Assembly: GCF_032854445.1 (NCBI RefSeq)
Contig: NC_088300.1
Span: 15,939,570 to 16,003,569, forward strand
Origin: Liolophura sinensis
Lineage: Eukaryota; Mollusca; Polyplacophora; Chitonida; Chitonidae
Length of the DNA stretch: 64,000 nucleotides
Reading direction: 5' to 3'
How positions within the stretch are numbered: position 1 is the first letter of the stretch; each line of letters opens with the position of its first letter. A program made the position numbers and the translations under genes. Below, piece by piece: positions 1 through 12,400 of the stretch. A model generated the notes under the pieces. It was given only the letters and a program-made list of their open reading frames with translations. It was not told the DNA's origin and did no database searches.

Positions 1-548
1 ATACCCGACATACTCACGTCATTCATGTCACTCTGTAATAACGCAAAAATATTTAATATTTGGACGTTCATGTTGCTTTAAGTTAATTTCTACATTTTGT
101 GTTTGTTTATGTAAGACTTACACTGTGTTACCTTGGAACAGAAGAGGTTTACACCAGCCAGTAGAACTTGACATTTTGAATGCTGTTAAGGTGACATAAA
201 TTTTATTTTGTGTTTTACAGATGGGCTGACTCTAAAACCTCCAAAAATGGAATAAAAATGAGACTGAGATTTTATTTTGCCCATCTCCATGTTCTTATGA
301 TTTTTTTGTTATTTTAGGTTTTCTGATGTAAAATATGTCTTCAGCAGGAAATATTGCCAGGTTGATCCACATTTTTTTCACAAGTTAGATGATTTTAAAA
401 TTTTTACTTTTTTTTCATACATTGAAAAAGGATTTATTCTATCCTTAAAATTATATTTAAATTTGGTGTGGCTTAATTGTACTTTGGTATGTGTATGTAT
501 GATACAAACTGTATGAAGAATTGATTGACGTTTCATGTTGTACCCTAG

Positions 549-3500
549 GAATGTCTGGAGGGTGTAAAGATTCACCCAAAGATGTCTGAGCGTGGGATGA
601 AGAGTCAGATAGCAGCTCGCACCTACTGGTGTATCTCACGACAGCGAGCTTGGGGTGTGCCCATACCAGTGTTCTACCACAACGACACAGATGATGTTAT
701 CATCAATGAGTAAGCATATCCCACGTTTGTGTGCTGTGTTGTGTACAGCACACAGGAAAAGTTGTCATTTAATTGTGATCTGTAATTACAACAAAGCTGA
801 AAATGTTCTGGTTGTGTAACTGAATGGTGTCATACGCAAGACTTCAAACTCATCAGTTTTAGTATTTGCACTTCCCTGATATAGACCAAGCATTGGGTGG
901 CCTGGTGTCCACATACTCTGACTGGGTAGGGTGTCATATCTGGTGTCTTTGGCATGACATTCTAGTCAGGCAGCATTGTGCCCATGGAAATACCTCCATG
1001 AAAGTACCAAAATCATGCTCAACTTCAAACTAACATCAAACTAATTGAAACATAGCTTTTTATATAGTTACTAGATCAGAATAAATGTAGAGGTCATCAT
1101 CAGCTTTGAATTGGTTGCTCTATATACCACTGAGATGTTTATAATGATAGCAGAGTTTCTAAAACAACCATATCATTCAATGCATTGGGCAACTATGTCC
1201 ATAAATATTCCTTAGTTATGTACCATGTCAGTTTAATATCAAATGAAAATGCTGATGAAAATGTGTGAACCGTTACGCCACTTTACAGCTCTTCAGGATA
1301 CGTAATTGAAGACTGACATATGGAATTAGGTCAATCCGTTTATTGCACATGTTGCTGGCACCATATACAAGCTACATGTACATTTGTACATCTACTTTTT
1401 CTGTTTGACATCATTACTATTTTAATTTTGAAACCTCAACATTTTCACATATCAGAGAGCAACTTTCAGTGCAATTTATGCACATTTTAATGATCATCGA
1501 GACAAACCACTGCGACAAATATTTTGAAATATAATGAGAGAACTGGGGGGGGGGGGAGGGGGGGAGAAATAATCCGCAGAGTTTTATGATGAAGCTTGTA
1601 TCTATAGTGACACAAACAGATCATTTTTGGTGTCCTTCTTGTAATAATTGTTTGCATAAATTCCACTGAAAAAGGACTTTAGATGTTACCAATATCTACA
1701 CAATCTCTCCACTTTAAATCAGGCTTTCTGCTTTGAAGAAAGTCAGGTATTCTTGAGTGTGGAACACAAACCAGAAAACAAATAAGTAGATAAAACGTTA
1801 GTATCGAAACTGTTGCGTACTTGCAGGGCGTCCATGGCTCATGTTTCTAGTTTGATGAAGGAACACGGGTCAGACTGCTGGTGGTCACTCTCCCATGATC
1901 AGCTCATGCCTCCACATGTAGCTCAGCAGGTAAGTCTGACCACACCAACACCTTCAGTAAACATACATGTTACTCAATTTCTTTGTGTTTGAAAGACAAT
2001 TTATGATCAAATACCCATTCACTAAAGTATTAATTTTAATATAGCAGTTGGTAAAAAAAGTGCACCAGCTACACATATGAATACGGCAACCCAAACATAC
2101 CTGGGAGTCTTTCTGGCTGAGAGACATAATGGGTCCTACCTGGAAACCACTTCATCATGACCAATTAAATCATGTGTTTTCTACTAACCCCTAACTTGCA
2201 CTGTTTCCTCCTGCCCTTGTATTAGTGAAATTTTCTGGAGTATGGCGTAAAACACAAATCAAATAAAAAAAAAAAAAAATAAATCTATCTCTGTGTTTGT
2301 AGTCAGGCCTGAATTCTCCATCAGACTGTGTCAGGGGTAAGGATATATTGGACATCTGGTTTGACAGTGGCTCCTCCTGGTACTCTGTTCTCAAAGGTAG
2401 CGGCTTTTGTAATCTCACGCATCAACAAAACTGATAGATACTAAAATATTTCATTTTGTAGTTTAGTTATTTTTAAAATGACACATTTTGCTTGATTCTG
2501 ATTGATTCATCCACCATGTAGGACCACTTGAAATCTGATCAATTTTTTTTATCAGAAAAAACTTAGCATCAGTTGTATCATTTTAGGCTTAAGAAATGCG
2601 TTTTTGCACAGAACCTTTAAATGAAATTCAGTGATTTGGATCTACCCATTGCTTTGTCTGCATGTCTGTCTGGTCGTCTGTCTGTTATGCTTTGGTTTCC
2701 ATGCAATAACTGTGCCAAAAAGTTTCGAATTTTGATAAAACTTTGTGAGCTGATTCATATTTTGTGTTTAAATCGTGGATCAAGTTAGAGAACAAGCCAA
2801 TCTGTTCTTAGGTTTTGCCCAGTTTAATAGCATAGGATATAATTTCTGTGAATTTGCATCTATTACTATGTCTTATGGTTGGTTATGAGGCACTTTGATC
2901 AGCGTGGTGGTTTTTACCTATGAAACTGTAACAGCAAGCCATATTATCATGTATTGTTCAGTATTGTTGTGATTGGCTGCAGATGTTGGAGGAGTGGCTG
3001 ACCTCTATGTGGAAGGGATAGATCAGTTTGGGGGCTGGTTTCTCTCATCCCTTCTCACCAGTGTGGCCTTGCAGGGGAAGTCACCATACAGGTAGTGAAA
3101 TTATTGTCACATGTATATTTCCAGGCATTCTTTTTGATTATAGGTTCTTTAAACATTTTCTGTTCCTTTCGCTTCTTTTTCTTGAATCCTGATTTGAATC
3201 TGAATATGAGTGCATGCGTTTTCTTCCATCCCACTTAAATGCAAACTTTGAAAGTGATAGGTCCTCATGAACATTTTTACACTTTATATTGGAACAAGTG
3301 ACTATTTTGAATTATTAGATGTAGAATAATTCTGTCATTTGTAGCATAAACATCGCACAGATTGAGAAATAACACGGTACTGTGGTGAAGAGCTTAATCT
3401 GTCTTCATTTGATTTAAGTATCGGAATTCTGGGTAGTGTTACATACAGGCTTGCTTCCTGTATGTTACAGGGGCTTGCTGGTACATGGGTTTGCCTTGGA

Positions 3501-6500
3501 TGAGCAGGGTAAGAAGATGTCCAAATCAGCAGGGAATGTCATAGATCCAAACATAGTCATCAATGGGGGAAAGGTAAGATGTTTTGAGTGTCAGTCAAGG
3601 AAGTAAATGAGTGAAGTAAGACATCTGTGCATACATTGTATTGATTTTATTCAGGTGATATTGAAAACATGTTTTCTACATAGTCATGTCCGAGATACTG
3701 TATTAATAAAAAATCCTGTAACAAAATTCATAAATGCCACGCCTGGTGTTTTGAAACATGTATTTAGAGTGTATACAGCTTTAAGGTATTCAACCTGACA
3801 GACTGAATTTAACAGAATATGTGACATTAGTATTAAAATATGTTGGGGAAAACAAGATTGTTTGGTCCAGTGTGAGTGACAGATTCACATCCTTTGTCTC
3901 TCAGAACCTGAGTGAGTGTCCAGCGTATGGGGCAGATGTCCTGAGGTGGTGGGTGGCAGCCTCACACCTTCAGTCCAACGCCACCATCGGGCCTAACATC
4001 CTCTCCCAGTTCTACGAGACTGTCTTCAAGGTAACAAACCATTTCTAATGAGGTTTGGCTTTATAATGTGTAGCTGTTGATATGTTAGGCTGCGAGATGA
4101 AATCAAACTGTTTACTAATTTGTTGTTAGGCCTAATGTAAAGGAGATTTATCATACGGCTGATGAAGCTGAGTGGTTTTCATCACAGATTAAATAAAATG
4201 GTATTCATTGTAGTATAATATTCTTGAATGCCAAATATTAAATGCCAGAAATGCAGAACTATTTGTTTCACCACCCTGATGTCTTTGAGAGGAGGAAAGC
4301 CAGGTGTTTATTCCTGTATTTGGCTGTGTATAGTTGTCTTTTTGTGCTCCACTTGGAAACCTCCCCTCTTCCATATTAGAAAAGTGGATTCGTGGCTTAC
4401 TGCTTAGGAATCAAGGTGACTTTCAAGAGGTTTGTTGCTTCTCAACCAGTTGTAGTCTGCTTACACAAATCAGAGCTTTACTTTTGACTGGGATCTGAGA
4501 ATCTGATTCTCGCCATGACTCTCGTAAACCAAAACTGCACGAATACGCTTGGATTCTCAATACACAAAGTCAAAATTAAAACTCATATTAGTTTTTTAAA
4601 GTAAAATATTCATTGTTTTACATGGATAAAACTATGAACATGGGATCCCCTAAATCATAAGCGCAGTAAAACCTCTGGACAAATTGCTTTATGGTACCAG
4701 GTTAGAACTAGATTCTCATGGATTTCAGCAATGCCAGTCTGTGGAATCCATTTAGATTTGGGTAAAAAGTGATGAAAATAAAGGCTTAGAAATGACATGG
4801 ATAACAATGTTGTCCTTTCCAGATAAGGAAGACTATGCGGTTTCTGCTGGGTAACTTGTCACATTTTAGTGTTGACCATGACATGATGCCTTACTCTGAG
4901 CTCTTACCCCAGGACAGGTATATGTTACACCTGCTCTACATCTTTCATCAACAGGTAAGCAGTACATTTAGGGCATGGTTAGATAGGAAAGCCTGTTCTT
5001 ATGAACAAGGTTGGAGAGTTGTTTGATGTTCACTATAAATGCATTTGTTATCATATTTAAAAAACAATTGTGAAAGCTGCAGTCTAATTTCTTTCTGTTC
5101 CAATAAGTAAAAATGTGTCAAAGTACTTATTTATCCTATTATAACAATCAGCACTATTTCAGGAACTATTTGTTCTGCACTCCTCAACAGAAGACTACTA
5201 GATGTATCAGAATAGCACTCTTTTTATCTTTCAGTGTGTGACATGCTATGATGACTTAAACTATGTCAGAGTGACCCAGACTGTGGAGAAATTTGTCAAT
5301 GCTCAGCTATCTAACTTCTATTGCCACATAACCAAAGACAGGTGAGAATGCCTACGTGCATTAGCAGTCTCATTCAGTGTCAACTTGCTCAGTAGTGCCC
5401 ATTTTTTGGTAAATGACCAGTTATATTGCCATTAACTTTGATACCTTAAAGTGACCTTCTTACTTGTGTACCTTAATAATATTTATTTATTTATTTGATT
5501 GGTGTTTTACGCCTTGCTCAAGAATATTTCACTTATACGACGGCGGCCAGCATTACGGTGGGAGGAAACGGGGCAGAGCCTGGGGGAAACCCACAACCAT
5601 CCGCAGGACCGTAATAATAGCACTGTAAGCTGTGTGATTGTGGGTCATAAGCCAGACATGGGTCGATTAGCAATCCTAAGCCACTGGGACCAACTCGACA
5701 GAGTCCATTTATGTGTAACATTTATGTCAAAAAGTTTGAGAAAACCTCTAGTGGTGTCTGGCCAGATTCAGTTTTCAGTTTTTAGTTTCTGTTTTCAGTG
5801 CCCGCAGTAGCAATATGACTGTCAAGTTACCTTTGGAATGTAATGCATCACAGTGACAAACTGTGGGCAAACTGTGCTGAACTGTAGATCAACGGAACAG
5901 GAGACAACTTGTTCAACTCCAAGCAACTGCTGACTGGTATGGACTTAAATCATTGCCTAGTCATATGCTCTCAGTTGCTCCTGTTTTCTTCCAGTTGCAT
6001 CCAGTCGCCAAAGCTGACTTGCTCTCAGTCGCAAGGTCAGTCCTCCTACTGTGGGGGAGACTTTTTGTGAAAATTGACCCAACTACTTACGGTTTACTTA
6101 ATTGTTAAATACTTTATGTTTAGGTGTTACTGTGGAAGTATCAACGATAATCATCGTCTGTCTAGCCTTACAGTCCAGTATTACGCACTACAGATAGTCT
6201 CCCGAGTGATAGCACCAATCTTACCTCACTTGTCAGAAGAGCTCTATCAGTATTTCCCAGGTCTCCACAACTCTTTTCCAGGTATTGTGGCCATATACAT
6301 ATATACATCCTCATTCTTACAGGTAGAAGACTTAAATGCTGTTGTGGGACCTTCATTTGCTCAGTTGGCTAAAGTATTGTTCTCACTTTGATTAATCTGG
6401 TCACAGACTCGAATCCAGTATTTCCTGCTGGTTGGACTCGGGCTTTGAAGAGTTTTGTGTGTCCTTTTAAGAGGCGTTAGATCTGTCCAAAGTAGTAAGC

Positions 6501-8357
6501 ATTTGTAAATTCTCATTTATTTAATTCTTAGATTTACACCTTTGTTACTGTATGAACACCTCTCTGTCTGTCAGGTAAGAAACTTACCCCTCAGAAGTTA
6601 GGGGATGTGAGGAGTATATTCAGAGAGGACTGGGTGGAGCCCCACCCTGAGTGGGCTGACCCGGGTCTCCAGAGAGCGATAGAGGCAGTGTTGTCTGTTA
6701 AGGAAGCAGTCTATAGCGTCATGGGGACGGAAACCTCCACAGAGTTTGATGTCATCCTCCACTCTAGTGGGGCACTCTTAGATGTCTTCAAGGTATGCCA
6801 TAAGCTTTTATTCTTTGAAAAAGTTCTGAATTTAATTGAAGGAACAATGCGATGGCTGTTCGAGTTCCTGTCCAGGTCATTTTGGCTTGGTCTCCAGTCG
6901 TACGTGAGAAGGTCTCCCAGCAACTTGTGAGTGATCGTGGGTTTCGTATAGGTGAAATATTTTTGAGTGCTGCCAGTCACATAAATACATGAATAATTCG
7001 AAGACTGGGTCTCTGTTGTATAGTAAGGGTGTTCAAAGACAGTCGTGAATGTACCCTGTAATTTGATGGATAGGGTGGTATACTTTGTGCTGTTTAAGAG
7101 GTTGCATTATATGTTGTATTTCTTATGAATTTTTGTTTTCTTATTGTTGTGATGTTTACAATGTTATCTTAATATTGTCACAGAAATTGCAGTCTCAGCA
7201 GACGTCGTCCACCTCACCCTTGTGTGAACTACTACAAACCTCGCAGACCTCTGTGATTGCCCAGGCGCCGCCTGCTGTTACCGACGATTATGAGCTGGTA
7301 GAGGGACACTGCCAGTTAACAGGTCAGACAATGGACTAATGCACAGAATTTATTTATTTTCAGATTAACTGCTTTTAAGATCAACGAACATACATTGGGT
7401 AGGAAGGATTCAGTATTTACATCATTACCAAATTTATTGGGTAACATTTTCTTTTCAAAGCACAGACCAAAATCAAATGAAACTGGGAATGATGTGTTGG
7501 TCAGCTTTATTCAGAATTCAGCAAAGTTGTGACACAGTCTGATATTGATTAAATGTTCTTGAGTATGGCATAAAGCACCAGTCAAATAAATAAATCAGTA
7601 AATACGTGATGTTTATAAGGTTTAGTTAGTAGATAGCCAAACAAATGGGTTGAGGGAAAACACTACCATTATGAAGATGCAAAACCTTTATATGAAAATA
7701 TCACTAAATATTCAACTGCTTTCTGATAGCACAGTTGGTAGGGCGTCTGCTTCAGGAGCGGTAAATACAGGGTCAATCCTGGGTTGAGTCACACTTAAGA
7801 CCTTAAAAGAGGAAGTTATAACTTCCTTGCTAGGCGTTCATCATGAAGTTGATAGTGCGATGGCTTGGGCGGGGTGGCTTACTTGCCTTCGGTAACGCGT
7901 CTTAGTGAAGCAGCACTAGATAAAAAAGCGGTGGAAATCCGTCCTGCTACAAGGAGGCACATTACATGCACTCTAAGGATTCCTTTGTCATCATACGATT
8001 GAAAAATTGTCAAGTACGACGTTAAACCCCAGGCACTCACTCACCCACTCCCTCACTCTTCTGGTACGGCTTACATCCATGATTTGTGCATGTTGTATAC
8101 AATTACTTGTCCATTATGTGGCTCATGTTTCACATCAGCAGAAAGGAACTACAGTTTTCTTGCTGAAGGTCAAATCTGCACAGAATGTACAAATTTCATC
8201 CTTTGTTTTTCCAGATGATACTGAGCCTATTCACTACACAGCTTTGGTATTCCCTGCAGAGATGGATCTGTGTGAACGATGTAGACGTTACACAGCCCAG
8301 CATAAAGAACAGCTGTGTAACCGATGTGTGCAAGTTATCAACAAAGCAGGGTTGTGA
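549..8357 (+). CDS. IARS2: Mitochondrial isoleucyl-tRNA synthetase, C-terminal half (5' end outside window)
   Basis: This class I aminoacyl-tRNA synthetase charges mitochondrial tRNA-Ile. I place 12 exons with GT-AG borders and consistent phases: 549-709, 1827-1929, 2303-2396, 2983-3091, 3471-3573, 3905-4030, 4823-4954, 5235-5341, 6124-6281, 6575-6792, 7184-7322 and 8215-8357 with stop TGA. They encode 530 residues, about half of the roughly 1010 aa of the human protein. The first exon carries the [16 protein letters not shown] segment typical of IleRS and ValRS. Exon 3471-3573 carries the KMSKS ATP-binding loop ([14 protein letters not shown]). Exons 4823-6281 match the anticodon-binding helical domain. 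The last exon ends in a CERC...CNRC zinc knuckle, which fits IARS2 rather than the cytosolic enzyme. The HIGH motif and mitochondrial presequence would lie upstream of base 1. The first 548 bases are intron. Confidence 0.95.
1436..1515. repeat. Copy of a dispersed AT-rich repeat
   Basis: This stretch in IARS2 intron 1 of the window shares an alignable core (CAACTTTCAGTGCAATTTATG, with minor changes) with segments at 20935-21010 and, inverted, at 18520-18560 and 18690-18730. It belongs to a small dispersed family that otherwise sits in RAB3GAP2 introns. I see no tRNA head or clear terminal inverted repeats, so its class is unknown. Confidence 0.5.
1545..1564. repeat. Guanine-run simple repeat
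   Basis: A nearly uninterrupted run of G broken by one A lies in an IARS2 intron. It could form a G-quadruplex on this strand and is prone to length error in sequencing. Confidence 0.8.
2228..2284 (+). mobile_element. 3' tail fragment of a tRNA-derived SINE (family B)
   Basis: The fragment carries the family-B 3' signature GAGTATGGCGTAAAACAC, followed by an A-rich tail. It ends just before the acceptor of the IARS2 exon at 2303. The body and tRNA head are missing or decayed, as expected for a 5'-truncated retroposed copy. Confidence 0.6.
3471..3573 (+). CDS. IARS2: IARS2 exon with the KMSKS catalytic loop
   Basis: This 103-nt exon follows a TATGTTACAG acceptor and ends at AAG|GTAAGA. It begins with the second part of a split arginine codon and encodes the KMSKS signature that class I synthetases use to stabilise the transition state of amino acid activation. 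The motif is intact, so the gene looks functional. It is listed separately because it is the only catalytic signature of the synthetase inside the window. Confidence 0.93.
5474..5612 (-). mobile_element. SINE family B, inverted partial copy
   Basis: On the minus strand this copy has the AATAAATAAATA tail, the GGCGTAAAACACC signature and the conserved body with GGCGGCCAGCATTACGG on the plus strand. The match breaks off near 5612, before the tRNA-like head. It lies in the IARS2 intron between the exons ending at 5341 and starting at 6124. Confidence 0.8.
6845..6995 (+). mobile_element. Old degenerate SINE family B copy
   Basis: Recognisable body words are present in order: a TTCGAGTTCCTGTCC B-box-like segment, then CGTACGTGAGAAGGTCTCCCAGCAAC, GATCGTGGGTTTC and GTGAAATATTTTTGAG. 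Substitutions and gaps are many, so this is an old insertion. It starts about 50 bases after the IARS2 exon that ends at 6792. Confidence 0.65.
7557..7596 (+). mobile_element. SINE family B tail fragment
   Basis: The short fragment has TTGAGTATGGCATAAAGCACC followed by AATAAATAAAT. Only the 3' end is recognisable. It lies about 125 bases upstream of a family-A SINE in the same intron. Confidence 0.55.
7721..8057 (+). mobile_element. SINE family A, near full length
   Basis: The head is tRNA-like, with an A-box-like GATAGCACAGTTGGTAG and a B-box-like GGGTCAATCCTGGGTTG. A conserved body follows, then the 3' signature AAGTACGACGTTAAACCCC and an imperfect (CACT)n tail. The element resembles the copy at 42163-42529 along its whole length, although that copy has about 30 bases more in the middle. 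It sits in the last IARS2 intron in the sense direction. Confidence 0.88.
8215..8357 (+). CDS. IARS2: IARS2 terminal exon encoding the zinc knuckle
   Basis: The last exon opens after a TTTTTCCAG acceptor and reads to TGA at 8355-8357. It ends in a four-cysteine knuckle (CERC, 12 residues, then CNRC) that in this family contacts the tRNA acceptor side. Recognisable decayed copies of the end of this exon, including the region around the stop codon, lie just downstream at about 8428-8513, 9105-9165 and 9290-9400. No AATAAA is obvious in the first few hundred bases after the stop, so the 3' end of the mRNA is unclear. Confidence 0.92.
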
Positions 8358-8394
8358 TATGGGAGAGGTATAATCATGCAGCACAGATGTGTAT

Positions 8395-9105
8395 ACATTT
8401 TCTACAGCACAGAGCTACAGGTGTAAATCAACATTGTACAGCCCGGCTTCAGCAATAATTGTGTGTAACTGATGTGTGCAAGATGTCGACAAAGCAGGGT
8501 TGTGATAGATGAAACAGGTTTAAACACTTTGCAGTAGAGATAATGTGTGTAAATGTTCTACAGCACAGAAAAGGTGTAGACATTATGCAGTAGAGATGTG
8601 TGTAAATGTTCTACAGCACAGAAAAGGTGTAGACATTATGCAGTAGAGATGTGTGTAAATGTTCTACAGCACAGAAAGTGTGTAGACATTATGCAGTAGA
8701 GATGTGTGTAAATGTTCCACAGCACAGAAAAGGTGTAAACATTATGCAGTAGAGATGTGTGTAAATGTTCTACAGCACAGAAAAGGTGTAGACATTATGC
8801 AGTAGAGATGTGTGTAAATGTTCTACAGCACAGAAAAGGTGTAGACATTATGCAGTAGAGATGTGTATAAATGTTCCACAGCACAGAAAAGGTGTAAACA
8901 TTATGCAGTAGAGATGTGTGTAAATGTTCTACAGCACAGAAAAGGTGTAAACATTATGCAGTAGAGATGTGTGTAAATGTTCTACAGCACAGAAATGGTG
9001 TAGACATTATGCAGTAGAGATATGTAAATGTTCCACAGCACAGAAAAGGTGTAGACGTTCTACTGTAAATGTTCTACAGCACAGAAAAGGTGTAGACACT
9101 ATGCA
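8395..9105. repeat. 53-bp minisatellite downstream of IARS2
   Basis: About ten copies of a unit close to GTGTAGACATTATGCAGTAG plus 33 more bases repeat with a 53-bp period; consecutive starts at 8574 and 8627 give the spacing. The unit weakly resembles the GATGTAGACGTTACACAGC part of the last IARS2 exon, so the array may have grown from a duplicated exon end. It ends in another exon-like piece at 9105-9165. Open frames across it only reflect the repetition. Confidence 0.88.
8428..8513 (+). pseudogene. Decayed downstream copy of the IARS2 terminal exon
   Basis: The words ACAGCCCGGC, TGTGTAACTGATGTGTGCAAG and GACAAAGCAGGGTTGTGATA follow the same order as in the true terminal exon at 8290-8358, including the bases that carry the stop codon. 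Substitutions and a frame break make it non-coding. It is a tandem duplicate just outside the gene and may be transcribed as part of the 3'UTR. Confidence 0.72.
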
Positions 9106-9400
9106 GCCCTTCATAAGGAATAAGTGTGTGATCAGAGTGTGGCAGTTATCACCAAGGTAGGGTTTTAGGAGAGAGGTGTAAACAGATGTGCAGATGTGAT
9201 CAAGTCATCAAAAGAGTGTATAATAAGTGTCATCAAGTATCTGCAAGCCATTAACGCAGTAGAAACATTGTGATAGGGAATGTGAAGAAGTGTAAGCATT
9301 ACACAATCTGGCATAAGGCCATCAACAAAGTAAGATTGTTGTCCAGAGATGTGTAGGGAACAAGTGTGCGACTGATGTCTGCAAGCCATTAATGCAGTAG
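9105..9400 (+). pseudogene. Further degenerate copies of the IARS2 last-exon end
   Basis: Two or three weaker relatives of the terminal exon can be picked out, near 9105-9165 (CAGCCCTTCATAAGGAATAAG and ATCACCAAGGTAGGG) and 9290-9400 (GTAAGCATTACACAATCTGG and GTGCGACTGATGTCTGCAAG). They are more diverged than the copy at 8428-8513. They have no usable frame. Confidence 0.5.
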
Positions 9401-9449
9401 AAAGATTATGGTAGGGAAAGTGGAGAACTGTAATGTACAAGACCATATT

Positions 9450-12400
9450 CCACTCATTGATATTAGTGCTATAATCCTAACAACACTATGCCCGTACACA
9501 AACTGAAGTCCTACATATTGGCTTTAACAGATATGTTGTGTTTGGGTTGGCATTGGTCTATCCTATGCGAAGCAGACCTGTCAGCAAAATATGAAACATC
9601 CAGTTTGATCTTTGTCAAAAAAAAAGTTTGTGATAAGTTATTTTATCCACATCGTATCAGTCTTTATTTATTCAGGCTAAAAACTGAAAAGAATGAATTT
9701 TATGCTTTTTGTTGCAGTAAACTTATAAAAGTTAGAGCTGCAGTGTGTTGGAATTCGGTACTGTATGAAGGTAGTTTCATATTACAATATATATTATACC
9801 ACCTTTTTATATAACTGTTGCTTTGTTGTCTTGTGTTTTTTTTTCAAGGTGGTTGTGTGCAAGATTATTTCTGGAGATTAAAAGGAGGATTTCATTGGCA
9901 TAGGGGACTTCATTGGCGTAATTAATAGCTCTTAACTGATGAGGTCACATATTTGAATATAGACACATGTCACTAGTGCATTAACTTATTGCATTTCAAT
10001 TTGTCTCTAATCCTTGGAACAGATTAATAGATCTTTGAATAGACTAAACATATATATCGGTAGGACCCTATAAACACTGGATTGGCTTGTGTCAGGGCTT
10101 CACAAAACTTGCAGGTTTATCAGTCAGAACAGAACCATGCCTTGCAAACATGTGAAAATTGTGGTACCTGTAAACCCTCAGGTCAGTGCAGCACAATGAC
10201 TCCGGAGTCTCTCGCCAGTGCAGTCGATGTGACTTCAAGTCAACGCCGGCTTCCTCTCTAGTGGTGTGTAGAAAGGTCTGACAGCAACCTGCAGATGGTC
10301 GTGGGTTTCCCCCAGGATCTGCTCGTTTTCCTCCCACCATAATGCTGGCCACTGTCGTATGTGTGAAATATTCTTGAGTATGGAGAGAAATACCAATCAA
10401 ATAAATAGATGAAAATGCTCAGGCTGGCAGGTACCATTTAGTAGATAATGACACTGTTCTGACCAGGACAGGAGGAGACTGAATGACTAAGCTGGCTTAT
10501 GTATTTTTAAGGAGAGTTGGTTTTTAATATCTTTGAACCTATGCCAACACAATATCACCAGTCTTGAAAATTGTACAAATAGGCCACATTTATAATCACA
10601 ATAGGTATCAAGTTGTGTAATATATGATATTTTTGACATCAGTTTCTCTCTTAAATGTAAACATATACAATAAACATTTTTTTCCCTATGCAAATGTGAC
10701 AGTAACATTTTACCAGATGTTGGGTATATAAAGTGTAATCTGCCTTAAAATTGTTAAAGCAATGAGAAAGGGGTTAACAATAACAACAGAGGTGAATATA
10801 CCATGAACACACAATGTGACAGATGGAAGCCTCTTAAGTCTGAAGGAAAGGTGCTCCGCTCAGAATAGATGTTACTAAAAAAAAATCAGCAGAATTTGTT
10901 CTCCAGCAATTAATAATCTAACTCCTCAACCATTTTACATATTAAAGGGTAATTCTAAAGGCAATTTATGAACCGTAGATCATAGGGGATGTTACAAGAT
11001 CATTGGTTGTGACGGTCAAATTGTCTAGGCAATTTCCTGTGAATATATTTGAAAAATAAGGCAAGCATCTGTGCATAGAAAACAGAAATCAACAACAAAA
11101 AATAACAATCTCAATTTATACTGGAGTTTCTTACGAATTTCACAGGGATTGTATGGTAAAAAGGTTTTCAAGTAATAAATAAACTACCAATAATAAATTG
11201 ATACGTACTGTTAATCCTTAAATCTTATATCTTTAAAAATAAATTTGTGCAATACCTATTACCTCCAATGACTATACAGAGTGAAGTCCCTTGTGGTGGT
11301 ATGTCGCCAATTCACAGCAGTCTGCAAACTGGTTTAAATTTGTGGCAGAGTATATCATCAGATCAATTCAGGAAAAACTAAGGCTAAATTTCTTTATTAT
11401 TCCCTGTTCTAATAGTACAAAGCCACAACAATAACTAATCCCCAAATTTATTTTCATTGCTGTGATATGTTTACCCTTTTAGAATTCACACATGTGAAGG
11501 CCTCAACAATGTAAACTGCAAACATTTTCGCATCTGCCATGAACTGGTGATGCAAACCACAAAGGGACAGCACTCCAGTGTTATGAATTTCACTATAAGT
11601 TGCATATTACCATGGCAGTATGGTGTAAGCTTTCACAAGCACATAATTATACAGGTAGATGGATAAAAAACCTTGGTTAAGGAAGACGAGTGGTCATCAG
11701 AAACAAGCATACACAAAAGTCGTAAATAAATTTAAAAAGCCCAATTCAGAGGAGCATAAAAAGAAACGTTAGTATATCATGGAGATCAGCTTAAGAGAAA
11801 AGTTTTAGTTTCCTGAAAATTCATCTTATCAGTACCCAGCAATTTCAGTTTCACTTTCACTGAACAAATGATGTATAAAGTTATGGCTTACTCACTAGGT
11901 AACGGTACTTTAATGTGTAACTTTCTTCACCTTCAAATGGGTCTTAGTTATTATAGCAGTTTGAAAGAAGCGAACCTCTTTCATCAAAGCAATCCAGCCC
12001 AAGCTATGTTCAGTTTTTTGCCTTGAAGTTTTATTTTTTCGAGTAAAACAATTTACAGGCATAAACAGGAAAAAAAGGGCAGATTTTCTTATTGCATGTC
12101 TATCCTCAAAATCAAAGTATTTCTATGTCTATTTACTTATTAAACTTGAATTTTAAATTATCCCTCAGAATAGTCAATGCTTTCCTGCACTCCGGCCCCT
12201 ATTAAATACATGCAGGATATCAAAAACTTTACCAATTAACTGACCAACAGACAGACAGGTGTCAGTTGTCACTACTAATACTTTTGTAATCAAACCAGAT
12301 ATCTCAAACTGATGAGTGCATCCTCTTGAATTGGACACATTACTTATTACACAGAAAATATTGCTGAAAATAACGTGCTTGTTCTCCATCAAGTGTACAT

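Noticed and set aside
6074-6391. Open frame reading through the IARS2 exon into both introns
   Set aside because: The conserved part is only 6124-6281; the flanks are intron with good acceptor and donor sites.
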